Source of the DNA: Gigantopelta aegis
Lineage: Eukaryota; Mollusca; Gastropoda; Neomphalida; Peltospiridae
Assembly: GCF_016097555.1 (NCBI RefSeq)
Contig: NC_054713.1
Span: forward strand, 2,432,025 to 2,496,024
Reading direction: 5' to 3'
DNA length: 64,000 bases
Shown here piece after piece: positions 59,803 through 64,000 of the stretch; position 1 is the first letter of the stretch; every line of letters starts with the position of its first letter. A model generated the notes under the pieces. The model searched no databases. It was not told where the DNA came from and saw nothing but the letters and a program-made list of their open reading frames with translations. A program made the translations under genes and the position numbers.

Positions 59803-62800
59803 ATGGACGCATCGTTGTTGACGTTGCTGCAGCTGTCGGACAGTGGTGAGTTGACAACGAGACGAGCATGATGCTGAGGGTTTCTTATTTTGGTAAAGCA
59901 TACATTTAAGTAGGCCATACAAAGATCTAAATAGATGGCCATGACCTGCTAAAATTTGGTCCAATTATAGTGTAAAGCAAAAAACTTACAGTGGTTGAGT
60001 CTCTACTCTTTGTGTACTTTCATTATTATTTTATTTTTTTATCTTTGTCTCTGTCTCTCTGTCTCTCCCTCTGCCGGGGTCGGACGTGCCTGTATATCAA
60101 ATTGATACAGACACGTAAACCGAGTGAAATGAAATGAAAACATTAAATGTGAAACATGTTGGACGAAATTTTCGAAGCCTGTGTAAGCATTTTAAATGTA
60201 TGTAGTTACACGCGTATTTAAGACATAAACAGGCTTTGTAAATTGGGCTCTTAGTAATTCTGATACGTAGTCTTCAGATGAAGAAAAACAATCCAACCAC
60301 ATTTTCACAACCATATCCAACCATATAAGTTGTAAGGAAAGGAAAAATTCTGTTGGTCCACCCATGGGGTTCGACCCTACGTCTCAAATACTTGGGTCTA
60401 GCGAGTTATCTACATACTGAGCTAGATCCCTTTCTCATTTGATTTCGACTGTGAGAGAATTAAGCTACAGACATATAGCTATAGTAATGTTATGGCTATG
60501 GCAGGGGTGCAGAAATATTTTAAAATCCACTAGCTTGTCGGACTAGAACCAGCTGAAATTTAGTAGCCCGCCGTATTGTGACAAAAACATTATTAAGGAC
60601 ACTTGGTAAGTGATCAGCATCAAGTAGCAAACAAAATCGAGCCCTAAACAAATCAATATATTTTGAAATATTTTAATAAAGACAACGTTTTTACATATAG
60701 GTTTACAACATTCAAATGTTTATATATTTAAATACCGTCAGTCACAAAAAGACAAATCGCCCTTCGGAATGGTAGTTACATTTTTTAACTCGTCCGTGAT
60801 ATTTCTACTCACATTTGGCGAGGGAGCGAGTACTTTCTGCACCCTATGGTGCTGTAGTTGTAATTTGTTTTAGCAGTGGTGAAAAAAAAAAAAAAATTCA
60901 AAGATGAGTTTGCCACTTTAATGCAATGTGTATTTCGTCATCATTTCAGCTTTTCCTAGTGGAGGGTTCTCCCACAGCCTCGGTCTGGAGTCGGCCATAC
61001 AGCACAGTCTGGTGGGAACGAAAGGTGAGGAGTGGAGTGTTGTTGTTCTTTAAAGCGTCATTCTCTGCTATATCTTTAATATTTAAAACAATCGTGTTCA
61101 TTCATCGCTATGTTCCAAAAGTCTTATATAGACTGGATGCGGCGCGTGCGTGCGGTCCGACTGATTCGTCTGTGGCTTGCGTTTTATAACCATATACAAT
61201 TCTTTCACTGCGGTTGAACGCATGTCGATTTGCGGACGCACGAATCGCGCCGTACGCGTGCGGTTAGGATGCGACGATTGAAGTCAATGATTTCTAAAAT
61301 AATTGCTCGTATCGCTCGCGTCCGGTTAGGATACAGCTTAAGAAACAAAACAAATTAAATCAAAATTAAAACAACGAGAAGAAAAACCCTACTAAAAACA
61401 AAAAAATACAACAAAACAACCATCAGGCCCCGTTCTTATAAAACTTAAAGTCTAGACTTTAATAAAGCCCAGACTTTAACGTCATGGCAACGCCATTCAA
61501 ATAGCATGATGATGACGACGATGATGGTCATCGCCATGATGATGATGGTGGTGATCGTGATCGTCATGATGATTATCGTGATCGTTGAGCCCGTTGATGG
61601 TGATCGTCATCATGGTGATCCTGATCGTCATGATGATTGTGATCGTCATGATGATGGTGGTGATCGTCATGCTGATGATCGTGATTGTCATGATGATGGT
61701 GGGTGATTGTGAGTCATGATGATGGTGATCGTCATGATGATGATAGTGATCGCCATGATGATGGTGGTGATCGTCACGATGATGGTGGTGATTGTCATGA
61801 TGTTGGTGATCGTCATTGTGATAGTGGTGCTCGTCATGATGATGGTGATCGTCATGCTGATGATCGTGATTGTCATGATGATGGTGATCGTCATGATGAT
61901 TTTGATCGTCATGATGATGGTGGTGATCGTCATGATGATAGTGGTGATCCTCATGATGATGATGGTGATCTTCATGATGATGATGGTGGTGATCGTCATG
62001 ATGATAGTGGTGATCGTCATGATGATGGTGGTGATCGTCATGATGATGGTGATCGCCATGATGGTGGTGATAGTCATGATGATGATGGTGATCCTCATGA
62101 TGATGATGGTGACTGTCATGATGATGATGGTGAAGGTGATGTTTATTTTCGAACTTATTTCTAACCGAATGTAGTGGTGAACTGAGATTGTAGTAGATCC
62201 AGTACTAGAACAAAAACCCGTACAGTTCAGTAATTATTTAATTTCATTTTTTCCCCAGGTAATCTTCAAGACTTCATTGTAGCGTCAATGGAAAACGCAG
62301 GTGTGTATAATGTTTTATTTCTATATATAATGGGGTTTGTTTTTAATTAAAGTAACTTTTGGAACAAAATTTCATATCAAACTGTAGACCTGGTAATTTG
62401 TGCAGTAACTAAGCTAGACATTTTGTTTCAAGACCAGACACGGGGTGTGCGTGACGGTGAGATGAGGGTGGGGTAGACATTTTATTTCAAGACCAGACAC
62501 GGGATGTGTGTGACAGTGAGACGAGGTTGGGGTAGACATTTTGTAACAAGACCAGACACGGGGTGTGTGTAAGGGTGAGATGAGGGTGGGGTAGACGTAT
62601 TTGTGGTGTATTTTGTATACAGTTTATTTTTAAAAAGTGGGTTTTTCCTTGCTTTTTGGTTTTATTTAATTAATTTTTTTATTCCCCCTACCCGTTTTTG
62701 TTTAGTTTGGTGAGTGCATAGGCCTTTAGATTTTACTGAGTTTGTCGTAACAGGCCTTTTGTCTGTTCTGAGCATGTCTATACTTAATCTGGTCTTGCTT

Positions 62801-63048
62801 ATTGTGGGCACACCGTTTACTGCCTCAGCTTTGGTGCAGTCTGAAAGCCTGGTGGAAGAGTCGTTAGTGGGTCCTACTACACCACCGTAATGAAATGATG
62901 TGTTTTACATTCTCTAGGTTCCTTTGGTTTGCCCTTCGTTCATGACGCCTATAATGAGGGTGACAACGTGTCAAAGGTCAAGGACATGGATGACCTATGT
63001 GAGGCGTGTTTGTCCAATCACATTGCGAAGAAAGCCAGTATACGACAG
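59803..63048 (+). CDS. ureF: Urease accessory protein UreF, exons 1-4 (partial)
   Basis: UreF acts with UreD/UreH and UreG to load nickel into urease. Four exons join in frame: 59803-59845, 60950-61024, 62259-62300 and 62918-63048. Every intron has GT...AG ends (donors gtgagt, gtgagg, gtgtgt, gtcagt). The first three introns are all phase 1, and exon 4 ends at a codon boundary. The start ATG has A at -3 and G at +4. The joined product reads LLTLLQLSDS, then FPSGGFSHSLGLESA (the UreF signature: P-x-G-G-F/Y, H-S, G-L-E), then NLQDFIVASMENAG, then GLPFVHDAY and ending SNHIAKKASIRQ. About 97 residues are covered, the N-terminal 40% or so of a typical UreF. The remaining exons lie past 64000. The wording is closer to plant/animal UreF than bacterial. 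Introns rule out bacterial contamination. Urease itself and the other accessory genes are not in this window. Confidence 0.9.
60050..60140 (+). repeat. Repeat tail fragment in ureF intron 1
   Basis: The words 'gacagacacgtaaaccg' and 'gaaatgaaatgaaaa' resemble a SINE tail with GAAAT repeats. Confidence 0.35.
60359..60432 (-). mobile_element. tRNA-like SINE head in ureF intron 1
   Basis: On the minus strand 'tagctcagtatgtagataac' (A-box-like) and 'agggtcgaacccc' (B-box-like) are about 40 bp apart. No acceptor stem is evident, so I do not call a tRNA gene. Confidence 0.5.
60503..60846. mobile_element. MITE in ureF intron 1 (ends as at 465-2760)
   Basis: It opens AGGGGTGCAGAAA and closes with the complement 'tttctgcaccct'. 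The short internal sequence matches both inner edges of the longer 465-2760 span. Confidence 0.7.
61436..61500. repeat. MITE fragment in ureF intron 2
   Basis: The words 'gttcttataaaacttaaag' and 'aacgtcatggcaacgccat' match the repeat at 30240-30345. Confidence 0.5.
61504..62150. repeat. Imperfect GATGGTGATCGTCAT tandem array in ureF intron 2
   Basis: About 650 bp built of 'gatgatggtgatcgtcat' and 'gatagtggtgatc' words with a period that is a multiple of 3. It lies wholly between exons 2 and 3, so the apparent Asp/His-rich frames are not taken as genes. Confidence 0.93.
62416..62594. repeat. 59-bp tandem repeat in ureF intron 3, 3 copies
   Basis: Units with 'agaccagacacggggtgtg' start at 62416, 62475 and 62534. 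Confidence 0.93.
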
Positions 63049-63784
63049 GTCAGTATTCACGAATGATTGGCTAGATTTCAAATTATCAACCACGAACTAC
63101 CAGTCTCGATAACACAATGGTCATATCGTCGAATTTAAGGCTGGTATTGTATTCGTTGTCAGTTGCATATAGTTTAACTCTGGTATTTCCAAGGACGTAC
63201 AATAAGGAGTCATTTTAATTATATTATAAGTACAATTCATGACCACTTTTTTTTTTGGGGGGGGGGGTTTGTGTGTGGGAGGATTTGTTGGAAATTGTGT
63301 GTTTCTTGCTGCGATTTGTTGATCATTACGGGTCAGAGATAAGGATTCCTGGGACAGTAATCCCCCAAGACTCACAATTAGGCAATTGGGCATGTTATGC
63401 GGCCAAACATTAAATTGCTTTAGGGTGGATCCTTCAAACGTGTTATGTTGTTTTTGTTGGGTTTTTTTTGTTGTTGTTGTTGTTGTTGTTTGTTGTTGTG
63501 GTTTTTTTTTTGGGGGGGGAGGTTTCGTGGGGTTTTATCGGGGTTTTTTTGTGTTTTTTAGTTTTTTAATTTTAATTTTAATTTTTTTTATTTGGAGGGG
63601 GGTGGGGAGTGGGGGGGGGGGGGGTTGGAGGTATTTTATTTTATGTTACACACAGTGATAAGCCAGTACGCATTGTACCGTAAAGCATTTCTGGGAAAAT
63701 GTCTTGTGCTCTCCACCCCAACATCAGTCAAATATTCCATACATCTATCGGAGTGTTTTGCCCTGTTATATTTTATTTATATTA
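63049..63784. other. ureF intron 4 region with G/T tracts
   Basis: Contains G-runs (63255-63268), a (TTG)n tract and long G/T-only stretches (about 63440-63640). No further ureF exon was recognised. Confidence 0.6.
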
Positions 63785-63787
63785 ACA

Positions 63788-64000
63788 CCTCGTTCCAGCC
63801 AGTGCTCCACAACTGGTGTAACAAAGGCAATGGTATGTACTATCCTGTCTGTGGGATGGTGCATATAAAAGATCCCTTGCTGCTAACCGAAAAGAGTAGC
63901 CCATGAAGTGGCGACAGCGGGTTTCCTCTCTCAATATCTGTGTGGTCCTTAACCATATGTCTGACGCCATATAACCGTAAATAAAATGTGTTGAGTGCGT
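63788..64000 (+). mobile_element. SINE, B tail, cut by the window end
   Basis: The core ('gttccagccagtgctccaca') and B tail are present up to 'gtgttgagtgcgt' at the last base. Head 1 is truncated at the left. Confidence 0.88.

Noticed and set aside
61703-62174. Asp/His-rich frame of about 150 residues
   Set aside because: It lies in ureF intron 2 and is a tandem-repeat translation.
59803-63048. Bacterial contamination as the source of ureF
   Set aside because: The gene is split by four GT-AG introns holding the same repeat families as the rest of the window.

Overview
The window looks like nuclear DNA of a mollusc, probably a gastropod. The evidence is spliceosomal exon and intron structure, one animal-type leucine-rich-repeat/immunoglobulin receptor gene, a large load of tRNA-headed SINEs of a kind I associate with molluscan genomes, and many animal-type transposon remains. 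The species cannot be named from the sequence alone. Host coding content is low. I can support two host genes. One is a single-coding-exon LRR-Ig membrane receptor (7337-9322, +). The other is the 5' half of an intron-bearing urease accessory protein gene, ureF (exons at 59803-59845, 60950-61024, 62259-62300 and 62918-63048, +), which runs off the right edge.

Layout. 1-7.2 kb: AT-rich non-coding DNA with a decayed PIF/Harbinger-like transposase relic, foldback elements, short tandem duplications and MITEs. 7.27-9.32 kb: the LRR-Ig gene. 9.3-25.6 kb: intergenic DNA packed with SINEs, MITEs, minisatellites and microsatellites. 25.9-27.5 kb: a complete but frame-broken Tc1/mariner element with perfect 26-bp terminal repeats. 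27.5-33.3 kb: SINEs, a 146-bp tandem-core repeat and a CACGTG-rich satellite. 33.36-38.90 kb: an LTR retrotransposon on the minus strand, with 5-bp target duplication, inserted inside a SINE. 38.98-40.70 kb: a hAT (ZMYM/TTF-like) transposase relic, itself broken by a MITE and another insertion. 42.8-47.0 kb: a 4.2-kb almost pure pyrimidine tract. 47-55 kb: MITEs, SINEs and low-complexity tracts. 55.15-58.37 kb: a decayed LINE on the minus strand with two tandem expansions inside its reading frame. 58.4-59.7 kb: foldbacks and a SINE. 59.8-64 kb: ureF, whose introns hold a MITE and tandem repeats.

The elements form a readable order of events. SINEs sit inside MITEs, a SINE sits inside a SINE, the LTR element sits inside a SINE, and a MITE sits inside the LINE and another inside the hAT relic. 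SINE modules recur in different combinations: at least three tRNA-like heads and two tails share one central core. The LTR element places integrase upstream of reverse transcriptase, the Gmr1-like order, and has lost nearly all its catalytic cores through internal deletions. The two host genes show no sign of working together. ureF serves nickel insertion into urease; the receptor is a cell-surface protein.
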